Shown piece after piece: positions 8,425 to 17,420 of a stretch of DNA of 64,000 nucleotides. How positions within the stretch are numbered: the first letter of the stretch is position 1; every line of letters begins with the position of its first letter. Under the pieces are notes generated by a model. The model worked only from the letters and a program-made list of their open reading frames with translations. It was not told the origin of the DNA and did no database searches. Both the position numbers and the translations under genes were made by a program. Source of the stretch: Gilliamella sp. wkB112 (GTDB taxonomy: Bacteria > Pseudomonadota > Gammaproteobacteria > Enterobacterales > Orbaceae); assembly GCF_001690685.1 (NCBI RefSeq), contig NZ_LZGL01000017.1:372001-436000 (forward strand). The letters are read 5' to 3'.

Positions 8425-10497
8425 CTATTTAACCGAAATATCAAATGACTTAATACCATTATTAGTTCTACGACTTTGAATATTTGGATAATTAGTTGAA
8501 AGATCTAAAAGAATTTCAACGGCTTCATCCAGATAAGCATCAGGCTGTTTATAATTTTTAGGTAGATCATCCAATTTGGTAATAGGCGATAAACCTGCTC
8601 GGTTTAAACGCTCATTCATTCTTTTCAGTTCCCGATTATCATTTGTTTTTTGTTCTGCATCGCGTATTTTTTTATTCAAAGAAACGATATATTGGCGATC
8701 TTTTTTATCATTAAATTGCTTAATATCTTCTTCAATATAGATAAACTCAGGATTTTTGGCAATTCTCGCTAAATGCTGAGAACGTAAATCAGATAACAAT
8801 GGCTGTACATTGGCCGCAGTAAGGTAATCTGCTGATGGTACTTTATCCCATGGCATAGCATTATCTAAGAAACGCTCACCAGTTTCATCAACATATTTAG
8901 TTTTACTCATTTCAATATCAGGTTCTACACCTTTTAGCTGAGTACTACCGCCATTGATACGATAAAATTTTTGAACAGTGTATTGTACTCCACCAAGTTC
9001 TGGCCAATTAGGGTGTAATCTCGCATCCACAGGATAAGATATATTACGAGAGGTTTGTACTGTGCCTTTTCCGTAAGTGGTTTCACCAACAATTACTGCT
9101 CGTCCATAATCTTGCATAGCGGCTGAAAAGATTTCTGATGCTGATGCACTATAACGATTCACCATAACAACCATAGGGCCAGAAAATTCAATACCTAAGT
9201 TTTTATCATCATAAACCGTGACCTTTTGTAAATTATCACGAACTTGAACAACAGGGCCAGCATCAATAAAAAGACCTGTTAAGGCAATAACTTCTGCCAA
9301 CGAACCACCGCCATTATCACGTAAATCAATCAAAAGACCTTGTACATTTTCTTTATTGGCTTCTAATAGTAAAGAGCTAACTTTTTCGGTCAATCCCATA
9401 TAAAAACTTGGTATTTCAAGAACGCCGATTTTTCCTCTAGCATTATTGATAATTTTTAATTTGGCTTCACGATCTTCAAAATGAATTTTATCACGTGTGA
9501 GTTCGATAATTTTAGATTTACTCTTATTACCAGTTGGTAAGATTTCTAATTTTACAACTGTTCCTTTAGGTCCTCGAATTTTATCGACAATATCATCTAA
9601 ACGCCAACCAATAACATCTTCAATCGCTGAATTACTTTGTCCCACACCAATAATCTTATCACCTACAGATAATAATTTACTTTTTTCAGCTGGTCCTCCG
9701 GTAACAAAAGACATAATTACCGTGTAATCATCTTGCTGGCTAAGTGTCGCCCCAATTCCCTCAAAGGATAAACTCATTTCCGAATCAAAATCACGTTTTT
9801 TACGCGGGGCTAAATAGCTAGTATGAGGATCTATTTCCCGAGCAAATGCATTCATGAATACTTGAAAAGCATCTTCATTATTGGATTGTATTATAGTTTT
9901 TAAAACACGATTATAGCGTTTGGATAATATATCCCTGATTTCAGTTTCATTTTTTCCAGATAAAGATAAGCTAAGTTCATCAAATTTAACTCTCTTATTC
10001 CAATATACATCTAACTCGTTTTCGGTTGTTGGCCAGGCTATATCATCACGCTTAAAGTCGATCTCATCATTTGCTGAGAAATCCATTGGTTGTTTTAAAA
10101 CTTCAAGGGCATATGTATAGCGATTATAACGTTTCTGCATTGAAAGATTATAAATTTCATAAGCAGTCTGAAGGTTGCCATTAGTTAACTCTTGACCTAA
10201 TTGCTCTTGTCTATTCCTGAAACTATCTACGTCACTCTGGATAAATAAAGCTTTATTACCATCTAGCAGTTTGAAATAACGATCAAAAATTTTAGCTGAA
10301 AATGCACCATCTAAAGCAAAATTACGATAATGTGATTGGGTAAAAAAATTTGTAACCCGTTTAGCAACAACTTGATGGATTTCATCTTGTTTTAATACTG
10401 GTAATTGTTCCGTAGTGGGCTGCTTAGCCTGAGCACTTTGATTAACAATACACAATACAAGGCTTAATTTAATAATACCTTTCAGTAATTTATTCAT
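8425..10497 (-). CDS. prc: Tail-specific periplasmic protease Prc
   Basis: 690 residues with an N-terminal signal peptide (hydrophobic stretch ending near QSAQAK). It contains a PDZ domain around residues 240-330, followed by the S41 protease core. The catalytic Ser is in NRYSASASEIF and the catalytic Lys in YGKGTVQ, as in E. coli Prc. Prc degrades periplasmic proteins with exposed C-termini, including PBP3 processing and murein hydrolases delivered by NlpI. It follows proQ by 9 bp, the conserved proQ-prc operon. The htpX gene that follows in E. coli is not here. Confidence 0.96.
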   Translation of the reverse strand: MNKLLKGIIKLSLVLCIVNQSAQAKQPTTEQLPVLKQDEIHQVVAKRVTNFFTQSHYRNFALDGAFSAKIFDRYFKLLDGNKALFIQSDVDSFRNRQEQLGQELTNGNLQTAYEIYNLSMQKRYNRYTYALEVLKQPMDFSANDEIDFKRDDIAWPTTENELDVYWNKRVKFDELSLSLSGKNETEIRDILSKRYNRVLKTIIQSNNEDAFQVFMNAFAREIDPHTSYLAPRKKRDFDSEMSLSFEGIGATLSQQDDYTVIMSFVTGGPAEKSKLLSVGDKIIGVGQSNSAIEDVIGWRLDDIVDKIRGPKGTVVKLEILPTGNKSKSKIIELTRDKIHFEDREAKLKIINNARGKIGVLEIPSFYMGLTEKVSSLLLEANKENVQGLLIDLRDNGGGSLAEVIALTGLFIDAGPVVQVRDNLQKVTVYDDKNLGIEFSGPMVVMVNRYSASASEIFSAAMQDYGRAVIVGETTYGKGTVQTSRNISYPVDARLHPNWPELGGVQYTVQKFYRINGGSTQLKGVEPDIEMSKTKYVDETGERFLDNAMPWDKVPSADYLTAANVQPLLSDLRSQHLARIAKNPEFIYIEEDIKQFNDKKDRQYIVSLNKKIRDAEQKTNDNRELKRMNERLNRAGLSPITKLDDLPKNYKQPDAYLDEAVEILLDLSTNYPNIQSRRTNNGIKSFDISVK

Positions 10498-10506
10498 TCA
10501 AACCCT

Positions 10507-11049
10507 CTATCTATTAATGATATGCTCAGGTTTAACCATTAATTCCATACCAGAGCCAACTTTAACTTTAATATGTTCTTTTTCAATATTTATTATTTGT
10601 ACTTTTAGCAATTTATTACCTAACTGAACTTTAACAAAGTCACCTAATTGTAATGCCTTTACTTTTTTTAATGGAGACCGAGAATTTTTGGTTTTTTCTT
10701 TCTCTCTCTGTTTAAACCGTTCTTTAGCTTTTTGCTTGCTATCTTTTAACAGTTGTTGGGCATGTTCCATTTGTTCTTTAGTAATCACATCAGTTGGGTT
10801 ACCATCTAAATCTACACGATAAAGCCCTTCTTTAATGCTATATAAATAGCGCCAACTTATTGTGTAGGCTCGTAACGCAACTCGCAATTTAGTTTTACTT
10901 AACAAATCGTTATTTTCTAAATGCAACAAGATATCTTGAAAAATACCAATTTTTAATGGTTTAGCTTCCCCATCAAGGGTAAAACAATTTGGAAATTGTT
11001 GAGCTAAATAAACAATGATCTCTTTACTATTTGTTAACTGACTTTGCAT
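10507..11049 (-). CDS. proQ: RNA chaperone ProQ
   Basis: 180 residues. An N-terminal FinO/ProQ RNA-binding domain spans roughly residues 5-115, followed by a charged linker rich in Lys and Arg, then a C-terminal Tudor-like domain (LGDFVKVQLGNKLLKVQIINIEK). ProQ binds structured small RNAs and mRNA 3' ends and stabilises them. It is shorter than the 232-residue E. coli protein, mostly in the linker. It begins the proQ-prc operon. Its presence makes ProQ-dependent small RNAs, such as the candidate at 36.8 kb, plausible. Confidence 0.95.
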   Translation of the reverse strand: MQSQLTNSKEIIVYLAQQFPNCFTLDGEAKPLKIGIFQDILLHLENNDLLSKTKLRVALRAYTISWRYLYSIKEGLYRVDLDGNPTDVITKEQMEHAQQLLKDSKQKAKERFKQREKEKTKNSRSPLKKVKALQLGDFVKVQLGNKLLKVQIINIEKEHIKVKVGSGMELMVKPEHIINR

Positions 11050-11112
11050 TCGTTTTTCCGTAGCTACTAAATTTTTCTGACGTTAAAGTATATATCAGCT
11101 TATACAATAACA

Positions 11113-11469
11113 CTAATTATCTTTTTGCTGTTCATTAATAAAACTAATAAAATCTTTAATACCATTTCGCATTAACCATGCAGCAACTAGAGATTTTTCA
11201 TCTCCAGTAAGCTGTTCAAAAGCAGTCATCCACAGTTGTAATGGTTCAATCGGCGAAACCATATAAGTTGCACTATCTTCTTCAAAAAATAAAGCCTTTT
11301 TCACATCAAAAGGTAAGCTACCAATATAATATTCAACAGCCTTACCCCGCACACCGGTTCGTTTACGGACGGTCCAATTTTCAGCTCGCGCTTTTCGATT
11401 AATACCTTGTGTTGTTGAAGGCATCCCAGCAATACTTGATAGCTCTTTCGGTGAGAACCATTCCTTCAT
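11113..11469 (-). CDS. Mu-type DNA-binding protein (YfeC-like regulator)
   Basis: 118 residues with the start chosen here. The N-terminal 60 residues (MKEWFSPKELSSIAGMP then TQGINRKARAENW) have the winged-helix layout of the Mu repressor and transposase DNA-binding family, including the RGKAVEYYI wing. The remainder is a short helical tail. I chose the ATG at 11467-11469, with GGGA upstream; an earlier GTG or ATG would add up to six residues. It diverges from a Ner-like gene, a pairing reminiscent of Mu-type phage switches. The target is unknown. Confidence 0.75.
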   Translation of the reverse strand: MKEWFSPKELSSIAGMPSTTQGINRKARAENWTVRKRTGVRGKAVEYYIGSLPFDVKKALFFEEDSATYMVSPIEPLQLWMTAFEQLTGDEKSLVAAWLMRNGIKDFISFINEQQKDN

Positions 11470-11635
11470 TTTAATCATCCCACTCACAAATAACTAGAAA
11501 AAGTTATAGAAATTAAAGAAATTTTGATACAATCAATAAGAAACAAAAATTACTAACGATAAAGAACTTACTTGTTCTAATAACTAAAAAGCATAACATA
11601 GTTAAACAAGGTTATAAACTAAGAAGGAATAAAAA

Positions 11636-11926
11636 ATGGAAATAAAATCTAATGACTGGCATAAAGCAGACATTATTGCAGCTCTAAAAAAAAGAGGTAC
11701 AACACTTGCTGAATTATCTCGCCAATCAGGCTTTAGTTCATCAACTCTTAGTAATGCATTAGTTAGACCTTGGACTAAAGGCGAGGTTATTATTGCAAAC
11801 GCTTTAAATTTACAACCATCTGAAATTTGGCCTAGTCGCTATATTAATTCAAATACTAATCAACCAATTAAAAGAGTATTAAGAAGCAATAAAAAACAGA
11901 TAAAGCCAAAAATAGAAACAATATAG
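11636..11926 (+). CDS. sfsB: Ner-like DNA-binding protein (SfsB/Nlp family)
   Basis: 96 residues. The protein is close to E. coli SfsB (Nlp), with DWHKADIIAALKKRGTTLAELS, SSSTLSNALVRPW and IWPSRY. This is the winged-helix family that includes the Mu Ner repressor. SfsB affects maltose gene expression in E. coli, but its direct role is poorly known. A good ribosome-binding site (AAGGAAT) lies upstream. It is transcribed divergently from the Mu-type protein at 11113-11469, with a 166-bp spacer holding an AGAAC/GTTCT inverted repeat (11563-11578). Confidence 0.85.
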   Translation: MEIKSNDWHKADIIAALKKRGTTLAELSRQSGFSSSTLSNALVRPWTKGEVIIANALNLQPSEIWPSRYINSNTNQPIKRVLRSNKKQIKPKIETI

Positions 11927-12123
11927 AAATATGGAAACATAGAAACCGAAATTTAAAAAAGTTTTCATTTTTTTTATGATCTTGTATAAATTATTCTAGT
12001 ATTTATATTGATAAATAGTATTTTTGCTAAATATTTTACTATCTCACTTAGTCTTGAACGTTCATCAACTTATGTTAAGATTAATGTTTAAATTAATTTA
12101 TTTTAACCTCCACAGGTAATACA

Positions 12124-12486
12124 ATGAAAATAATCAATAAAATCATGATGACATTATGTTTAATTACAATGTTAACCGCATGTTCACAAACTAATCTTGT
12201 AGAACAAGGCACACCATTAAATAAAGAAAAGGTTAGTAAAATAGTAGAAGGCTCAACTACTGAATCACAAATACTTAATCTGTTTGGTGAGCCAACTACT
12301 AAAAAAGTAATTAATACAAATGAAACTCAGTGGACTTATACCTACATAAAGAAAAATTCTACTAGTCATATATTAATTGGTGAAACTCAATATAATATTA
12401 TTGAAGGGACACTAGATATATTAATATCTAAAGGTGTTGTGACATGGTTCAACTATGATGAAAATCACAAACAGAAAAAATGGTAA
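12124..12486 (+). CDS. Small BamE/SmpA-like lipoprotein
   Basis: 120 residues with a lipoprotein signal peptide ending in the lipobox MLTAC (Cys20). The mature part has the pattern GSTTESQILNLFGEPT and TQWTYTY, resembling the SmpA/OmlA (BamE-like) fold of small outer-membrane lipoproteins. True BamE is usually near recN or fur, so this is probably a paralogue rather than BamE itself. Function is unknown. A strong inverted-repeat hairpin follows the stop codon. Confidence 0.7.
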   Translation: MKIINKIMMTLCLITMLTACSQTNLVEQGTPLNKEKVSKIVEGSTTESQILNLFGEPTTKKVINTNETQWTYTYIKKNSTSHILIGETQYNIIEGTLDILISKGVVTWFNYDENHKQKKW

Positions 12487-12499
12487 CAATTAACTAATT

Positions 12500-12538
12500 T
12501 ACCTTATTAAGGTATTTTAATAGTACCTTAATAAGGTA
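12500..12538 (+). terminator. Hairpin after the small lipoprotein gene
   Basis: A perfect 15-bp inverted repeat (12500-12514 and 12524-12538) around a 9-base spacer, starting 13 bases after the stop. Each arm is itself nearly palindromic, so two small hairpins are an alternative fold. A T-rich stretch (TTATATTTTAT) follows, consistent with an intrinsic terminator. Confidence 0.7.
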
Positions 12539-12693
12539 GTTATATTTTATAAAAACTATGTTTAGTTCTTATAAAATCCCTAATGAAAAACCAATATTAC
12601 TACTAATTTAGTATCTAATAGATCATAAAGATATTTAATAAGCAAATCAAAATCGCTTATAGATTACCCTGTTACAATTTAAATAAAAGCTAG

Positions 12694-12723
12694 TTGTAGA
12701 CAAAATATTACTTTAAGTTATAC
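12694..12723 (+). promoter_or_regulatory. Probable rnpB promoter
   Basis: A TTGTAG -35 (12694-12699) and a TTATAC -10 (12718-12723) separated by 18 bases. The expected transcription start falls at about 12731, where the folded RNase P RNA begins. Assigned by eye from sigma-70 resemblance and position. Confidence 0.6.
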
Positions 12724-12731
12724 TCATCAAC

Positions 12732-13123
12732 GAAATTAACCAGACAATCGCTGCTCTGTTGTTGTCCTTTATAAAATGAGGAGACAAACAGAGGGGAGGA
12801 AAGTCCGGGCTCCATAGGGCAGAGTGCCAGGTAACACCTGGGGAGTTTTGGCGAGAGCTAAAATTTACGACCAGTGCAACAGAAAGTATACCGCCGATGG
12901 CTTATTTTATAAGATCAGGTAAGGGTGAAAGGGTGTGGTAAGAGCGCACCGCGCAATTGGCAACAATTGTGGCATGGTAAACTCCACTCGGAGCAAGGTC
13001 AAATAGGGATCCATTGACGTGGCCCGCGTTGGATCCGGGTAGACTGCTTGAGCTAATGCGTGAGTGTTAGCCTAGAGGAATGATTGTCCACGACAGAACC
13101 CGGCTTATCGGTTAATTTCATCT
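12732..13123 (+). ncRNA. rnpB: RNase P RNA (class A)
   Basis: About 390 nt with all the landmark segments of bacterial type A RNase P RNA: GAGGAAAGTCCGGGCTCC, the GGGCAGAGTGCCAGG element, ACGACCAGTGCAACAGAAAG, AGGTAAGGGTGAAA and the closing CGACAGAACCCGGCTTATCG. The ends pair (GAAATTAACC with GGTTAATTTC), defining the P1 helix and the boundaries. This catalytic RNA removes 5' leaders from tRNA precursors. An intrinsic terminator follows directly. Confidence 0.97.
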
Positions 13124-13132
13124 ATATATAAA

Positions 13133-13158
13133 TTGACGCCTTAAGGCGTCAAATTTTT
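13133..13158 (+). terminator. rnpB terminator
   Basis: Stem TTGACGCC (13133-13140) pairs with GGCGTCAA (13145-13152) around a TTAA loop, followed by ATTTTT. It begins 10 bases after the RNase P RNA end. Confidence 0.9.
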
Positions 13159-13177
13159 ATATTGATAACTTATTTTT

Positions 13178-13867
13178 CTAACTTTTAGTATTAACCTTTT
13201 TAGTTCTTTTCTTTTTATTAATTGCACGTTTTATTACTAATAAAATTGACGCGGCTAAACCAATTCCTATTAAAATCACAGGGATCATCATAAGGATCAG
13301 CATAAATTGTTCTTTGTAAGCTTTAAATAAAGGAGATAAGCCAAAAAGATACCCCAAACCGGTAATAAAGAAAATCCAGAGTGTTGCACTAATCCAATTA
13401 AAAATATGAAAACGTCTACTATGTAATCCTGAAAGTCCTGCCATTATTGGCAGTAATGTTCGTACAAAAGCAATGAAACGACCTATAAATAATGCTTGTA
13501 AACCATATTTATGAAAAAGCATCTTAGCCTTATCATGGTATCTAACTGGTAAATGAGCTAACCAGCCTTGTACCATCTTGGTATTGCCTAACCATAATCC
13601 CTGTATATAGCCTAACCAGGTGCCAACTGCAGCACCAGCTATTAACACTATATTGATTAACCCAAAGTGGAATACATCTTCACTGATAAATACGCCGGTC
13701 AAAAATAGTAAACTATCACCTGGTAAAAATGCTGCAGGTAATACACCATTTTCTAACAAAAGAATAACAAACAGCATACTATAGAGGATCCAGACTATGC
13801 TAGGATCCTTTAATACAGCCATATCCATACCAAGAAAAGCATGATAAATTGTAAGTATTGTTTCCAT
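13178..13867 (-). CDS. yqjA: DedA-family inner-membrane protein, YqjA type
   Basis: 229 residues with several membrane segments. DedA signatures are present: LLENGVLPAAFLPGDSLL and FIGRFIAFVRTLLPIMAGLSG with the conserved Gly-Arg-Phe and Arg-Thr residues. The sequence follows E. coli YqjA closely over its length. YqjA and its paralogue YghB support membrane-potential maintenance, alkaline tolerance and cell division, and DedA proteins are linked to polyprenyl-phosphate recycling. It is monocistronic between rnpB and tldD. Confidence 0.88.
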   Translation of the reverse strand: METILTIYHAFLGMDMAVLKDPSIVWILYSMLFVILLLENGVLPAAFLPGDSLLFLTGVFISEDVFHFGLINIVLIAGAAVGTWLGYIQGLWLGNTKMVQGWLAHLPVRYHDKAKMLFHKYGLQALFIGRFIAFVRTLLPIMAGLSGLHSRRFHIFNWISATLWIFFITGLGYLFGLSPLFKAYKEQFMLILMMIPVILIGIGLAASILLVIKRAINKKKRTKKVNTKS

Positions 13868-13908
13868 CGATTTTAAAATCCCATCAATATAGGTTTATTT
13901 GTTAGCAG

Positions 13909-15360
13909 CTAAATTGTGCCGCCAACGGTTAAATTATTTACTTTTAAAGTCGGTTGCCCCACACCAACAGGAACACTTTGACCAGCTTTACCACAAACAC
14001 CGACTCCAGAGTCCAATTCTAGATCGTCCCCCACCATTGACACTTGTTGCATAGTTTCAATTCCAGATCCGATTAAGGTGGCACCTTTTACTGGTGTAGT
14101 TATTTTACCTTTCTCAATTAAATAAGCCTCAGAGGTAGAAAATACAAATTTACCGGAAGTTATATCTACTTGCCCACCAGCAAAATTAGGTGCATAAAGA
14201 CCATAATCAACGCTGCTAATGATATCAGCAAAACTTGATGTACCCGCTAACATATAAGTATTAGTCATTCTTGGCATTGGTAAATAAGCATATCCTTCAC
14301 GACGACCATTACCTGTAGAATAGCAATTCATTAATTTGGCATTTAATTTATCAAACATATAGCCTTTTAAAATACCATTTTCAATAAGTACGGTTTTTTG
14401 GCTTTGAGTGCCTTCATCATCAATAGAGATTGAACCACGACGATCTTGAATAGTTCCATCATCAACAATAGTACAAAGTTCAGAGGTCACTTGTTCACCT
14501 ATTTTACCAGAAAAAACGGAACTATTTTTACGGTTAAAGTCGCCCTCTAATCCATGCCCTACTGCTTCATGTAATAACACTCCCGGCCAACCTGCACCTA
14601 ACACTACAGGCATAGTTCCTGCTGGTGCCGGTTTAGCTGATAAAGAAACTAATGCCAATCTTACCGCTTCACGGGTATAACTATCAGCATAACTTTCATT
14701 GGTTTTGGGTTCGGTAGTTAAAAAATATTCATAACCAAAACGACCACCTCCACCACTACTACCTCGTTCACGTTTACCATCTTGTTCTACTAACACTGAA
14801 ATAGACAAGCGTACTAATGGCCTAATATCAGCGCACAAAGTGCCATCAGTACCTGCAATTAATATATCTTCGTAACTACCAATTAAACTTGCAGTAACTT
14901 CTATAACGCGTGAATCAATCGAACGAGCTAAATGGTCAATCTGCCGTAATAAAGCAATTTTTTGTTCCTGAGTAAAACTATTAATTGGATTAACTGATTG
15001 ATATATAGAAATAGTTTCAGATGTTTTAAAAGGTGTAATAACTAATGGGATTGTTTGTTTAGTAATTGAGTTAGCAGCTAACGCACTTTGCTCTAAACGA
15101 GCCAAAGAAAGCTGATCTGTATAGGCAAATCCTGTTTTTTCGCCAACAATTGCCCGTACACCAACACCTTGATCGCGGTGAAATGATGCATTTTTAATAA
15201 TACTATCTTCAAGTGACCAACTTTCATAATAGCCAGATAAAAAGTAAAAATCACCAAAGTCAATTTGTCTAGAACTTAATGTATCTAATAAATTAGAAAG
15301 ATCGTGTTGACTTAGATTGTTTGCATCAAGCAAACGCTCACTCACCTCTGTTATTATCAT
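13909..15360 (-). CDS. tldD: Metalloprotease TldD
   Basis: 483 residues. TldD with TldE (PmbA) forms a zinc-dependent protease that processes microcin B17 and CcdA in E. coli. The metal-binding [11 protein letters not shown] motif (HExxxH) is intact, and the glycine-rich C-terminus ([16 protein letters not shown]) is typical. It lies downstream of rng. In E. coli the large gene yhdP separates rng from tldD; here it does not. The spacer carries one copy of a 34-bp repeat shared with 40099-40132. The tldE partner is not in the window. Confidence 0.95.
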   Translation of the reverse strand: MIITEVSERLLDANNLSQHDLSNLLDTLSSRQIDFGDFYFLSGYYESWSLEDSIIKNASFHRDQGVGVRAIVGEKTGFAYTDQLSLARLEQSALAANSITKQTIPLVITPFKTSETISIYQSVNPINSFTQEQKIALLRQIDHLARSIDSRVIEVTASLIGSYEDILIAGTDGTLCADIRPLVRLSISVLVEQDGKRERGSSGGGGRFGYEYFLTTEPKTNESYADSYTREAVRLALVSLSAKPAPAGTMPVVLGAGWPGVLLHEAVGHGLEGDFNRKNSSVFSGKIGEQVTSELCTIVDDGTIQDRRGSISIDDEGTQSQKTVLIENGILKGYMFDKLNAKLMNCYSTGNGRREGYAYLPMPRMTNTYMLAGTSSFADIISSVDYGLYAPNFAGGQVDITSGKFVFSTSEAYLIEKGKITTPVKGATLIGSGIETMQQVSMVGDDLELDSGVGVCGKAGQSVPVGVGQPTLKVNNLTVGGTI

Positions 15361-15394
15361 AGATTCCTTAACTCATAACCTTGTATTAAAAATA

Positions 15395-15428
15395 TTTTAT
15401 ACTGAAACATATAGCTGACCTGAAACAT
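15395..15428 (-). repeat. Dispersed 34-bp intergenic repeat, copy 1
   Basis: Read on the minus strand, this 34-bp segment between rng and tldD matches 40099-40132 with only two mismatches (shared 14-mer core ATGTTTCAGGTCAG). Both copies lie just downstream of a gene and read in the same direction as that gene. This copy lacks the right arm that makes the other copy a hairpin. Only two copies were found by eye. Confidence 0.7.
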
Positions 15429-15447
15429 TTTAACAAAGCTTGTTACA

Positions 15448-16923
15448 CTACATTAACACCACATCATACTGTTCTTGAATATACAGTGGTTCTATTTTAA
15501 CTTCCACACGTTTACCAACGAATACTTCAACTTCGGCAAGGGCATGGGACTCATCAGTGGTTAATGCATTAGCTACCGCAGCTGAGGCATAAACCAAGAA
15601 GTATTCTGAACGGTGAGCTTTGTAAATACGTACAATTTCACGTAAAATTTCATTACAAACTGTTTCAACAGATTTAACAATTCCCCGACCTTTACATGCA
15701 GGGCACTCTTCACACAGAATATGACCAATACTTTCACGAGTGCGCTTACGCGTCATCTCCACTAAACCTAATCCAGAAAAAGTGTTAATCGTAGTTTTTG
15801 CTCGATCTTTTGCTAACCAATCATTCAATGATTGTAGAACCCTTTCTCGATGTAAATCTTCTTGCATATCAATAAAATCAATAATGATTATTCCACCTAA
15901 ATTGCGCAATCTTAATTGCCTTGCAATAGCAATTGTGGCTTCAATATTAGTATTAAATATCGTTTCTTCTAAATTTCGATGGCCAACAAACGCCCCTGTA
16001 TTAATATCAATTGTCGTCATCGCTTCAGTTTGGTCAATGATTAAATAACCACCCGATTTCAATTTTACCTTACGATCTAGTGCACGTTGAATCTCATTCT
16101 CGGTATCATAGAGATCAAAAATGGGAATATTACCTCGATAATGCGATAATTTACTGGTAACTTCAGGCATGAATTCTTGCGTAAACTCAACCAAAAGATC
16201 ATAAGTTAATTTTGAATCAACTAAAATCCTTTCAATCGGATCGCCAACAAAATCACGGAGTACACGTTGTGATAATTCTAACTCGCCATAAACAAGATTT
16301 TTACTAACAGGGCGAGCCATGCGTTGTTGTATTTTTGCCCACAACCGCTTCAAAAAATTAGCATCTTGTTCTAACTCATAAGCGTGAGCACCTTCGGCAG
16401 CTGTTCTAACAATAAATCCACCTTCATCAGTAACATACTGTGCAACAATTTGTTTAAGTCTTTCTCTTTCTTCTTCACTTTCAATTCGTTGTGAAGTTGC
16501 CACATGAGCTGAGTTTGGTCCCGGCATTAAAACTAAATAACGTGAAGGTAAAGTTATATCAGTGGTTAATCGAGCCCCTTTAGTTCCTAATGGATCTTTA
16601 ACTACTTGAACCATTATGTCTTGCCCTTGGCGAACAAGTTCAGAAATATCTTTTACTTGAAATTGTTCCTGCTCAGTATCGGACACACATTCCGTATGAG
16701 GCATAATATCGGATGCATGCAAAAAAGCTGCCTTTTCAAGTCCTATATCAACAAATGCGGCCTGCATACCAGGCAAAATCCGAATAATCTTACCTTTGTA
16801 GATGTTACCAACAATACCCCGTTTTGATTCACGATCTACATGAATTTCTTGCAATACACCATCTTCAATATATGCTACTCGTGTTTCGGACGGTGTGACA
16901 TTCATTAATAATTCAACAGACAT
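15448..16923 (-). CDS. rng: Ribonuclease G
   Basis: 491 residues, the size of RNase G rather than RNase E. An S1-like domain is at the N-terminus, the 5' sensor and DNase I-like catalytic region follow (GGYLIIDQTEAMTTIDINTGAFVG, then LGGIIIIDFIDM), and the zinc-link Cys pair is in CEECPACKGRG. RNase G matures the 16S rRNA 5' end and starts decay of some mRNAs. It follows mreD by 11 bp. E. coli has maf (yhdE) between mreD and rng; it is absent here. Confidence 0.96.
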   Translation of the reverse strand: MSVELLMNVTPSETRVAYIEDGVLQEIHVDRESKRGIVGNIYKGKIIRILPGMQAAFVDIGLEKAAFLHASDIMPHTECVSDTEQEQFQVKDISELVRQGQDIMVQVVKDPLGTKGARLTTDITLPSRYLVLMPGPNSAHVATSQRIESEEERERLKQIVAQYVTDEGGFIVRTAAEGAHAYELEQDANFLKRLWAKIQQRMARPVSKNLVYGELELSQRVLRDFVGDPIERILVDSKLTYDLLVEFTQEFMPEVTSKLSHYRGNIPIFDLYDTENEIQRALDRKVKLKSGGYLIIDQTEAMTTIDINTGAFVGHRNLEETIFNTNIEATIAIARQLRLRNLGGIIIIDFIDMQEDLHRERVLQSLNDWLAKDRAKTTINTFSGLGLVEMTRKRTRESIGHILCEECPACKGRGIVKSVETVCNEILREIVRIYKAHRSEYFLVYASAAVANALTTDESHALAEVEVFVGKRVEVKIEPLYIQEQYDVVLM

Positions 16924-16934
16924 AAATATTCCTT

Positions 16935-17420
16935 TTAATTAATTGCACAACTCCGTCTTATTTGTCGTAACAATAGATATATTCCTGTCCATAAAAAACC
17001 ATCAACACAACTCGACAATAATATAAGTAGTGACATAGTTATTGTATGATAAATACTAATCTGAAATATAAACACTAACAAATTGTAGCATACCGAAACA
17101 CCAAATAAGATAAACGACTGTTGCCACAATGCTAAATTGCGGATCAATTGAAACTTGAATACAAGCAAATAGGCAATTAAAGAAAAAATAAATGCATGCA
17201 CACCAAGTATGGTTCCTGTACATAAATCTAAAAGAAAGCCAAAAATAAATGCAGTGCCAATACCGACCCTATGTGGTAAAGCTATTAACCAATAAGCTAA
17301 AATTAACATTAGCCAATGAGGTTTAAACATATAATAAGCTGCCGACCACGGTATTATTTGCAAACATAAACCAACTACTAATGTTAGCCATATAATTAAA
17401 ATTCGGTTACGACCCCTCAT
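16935..17420 (-). CDS. mreD: Rod-shape-determining protein MreD
   Basis: 161 residues, strongly hydrophobic with about five or six membrane segments. MreD is an inner-membrane partner of MreB and MreC in the elongasome that directs lateral cell-wall growth. Its start overlaps the end of mreC by 14 bp, indicating translational coupling. The sequence is poorly conserved, as usual for MreD, so the call rests on length, hydrophobicity and the mreBCD order. Confidence 0.92.
   Translation of the reverse strand: MRGRNRILIIWLTLVVGLCLQIIPWSAAYYMFKPHWLMLILAYWLIALPHRVGIGTAFIFGFLLDLCTGTILGVHAFIFSLIAYLLVFKFQLIRNLALWQQSFILFGVSVCYNLLVFIFQISIYHTITMSLLILLSSCVDGFLWTGIYLLLRQIRRSCAIN

Noticed and set aside
11113-12486. 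Possible prophage remnant
   Set aside because: Two Mu-type DNA-binding proteins and a lipoprotein are not enough; no integrase, transposase, capsid or attachment repeats are seen.
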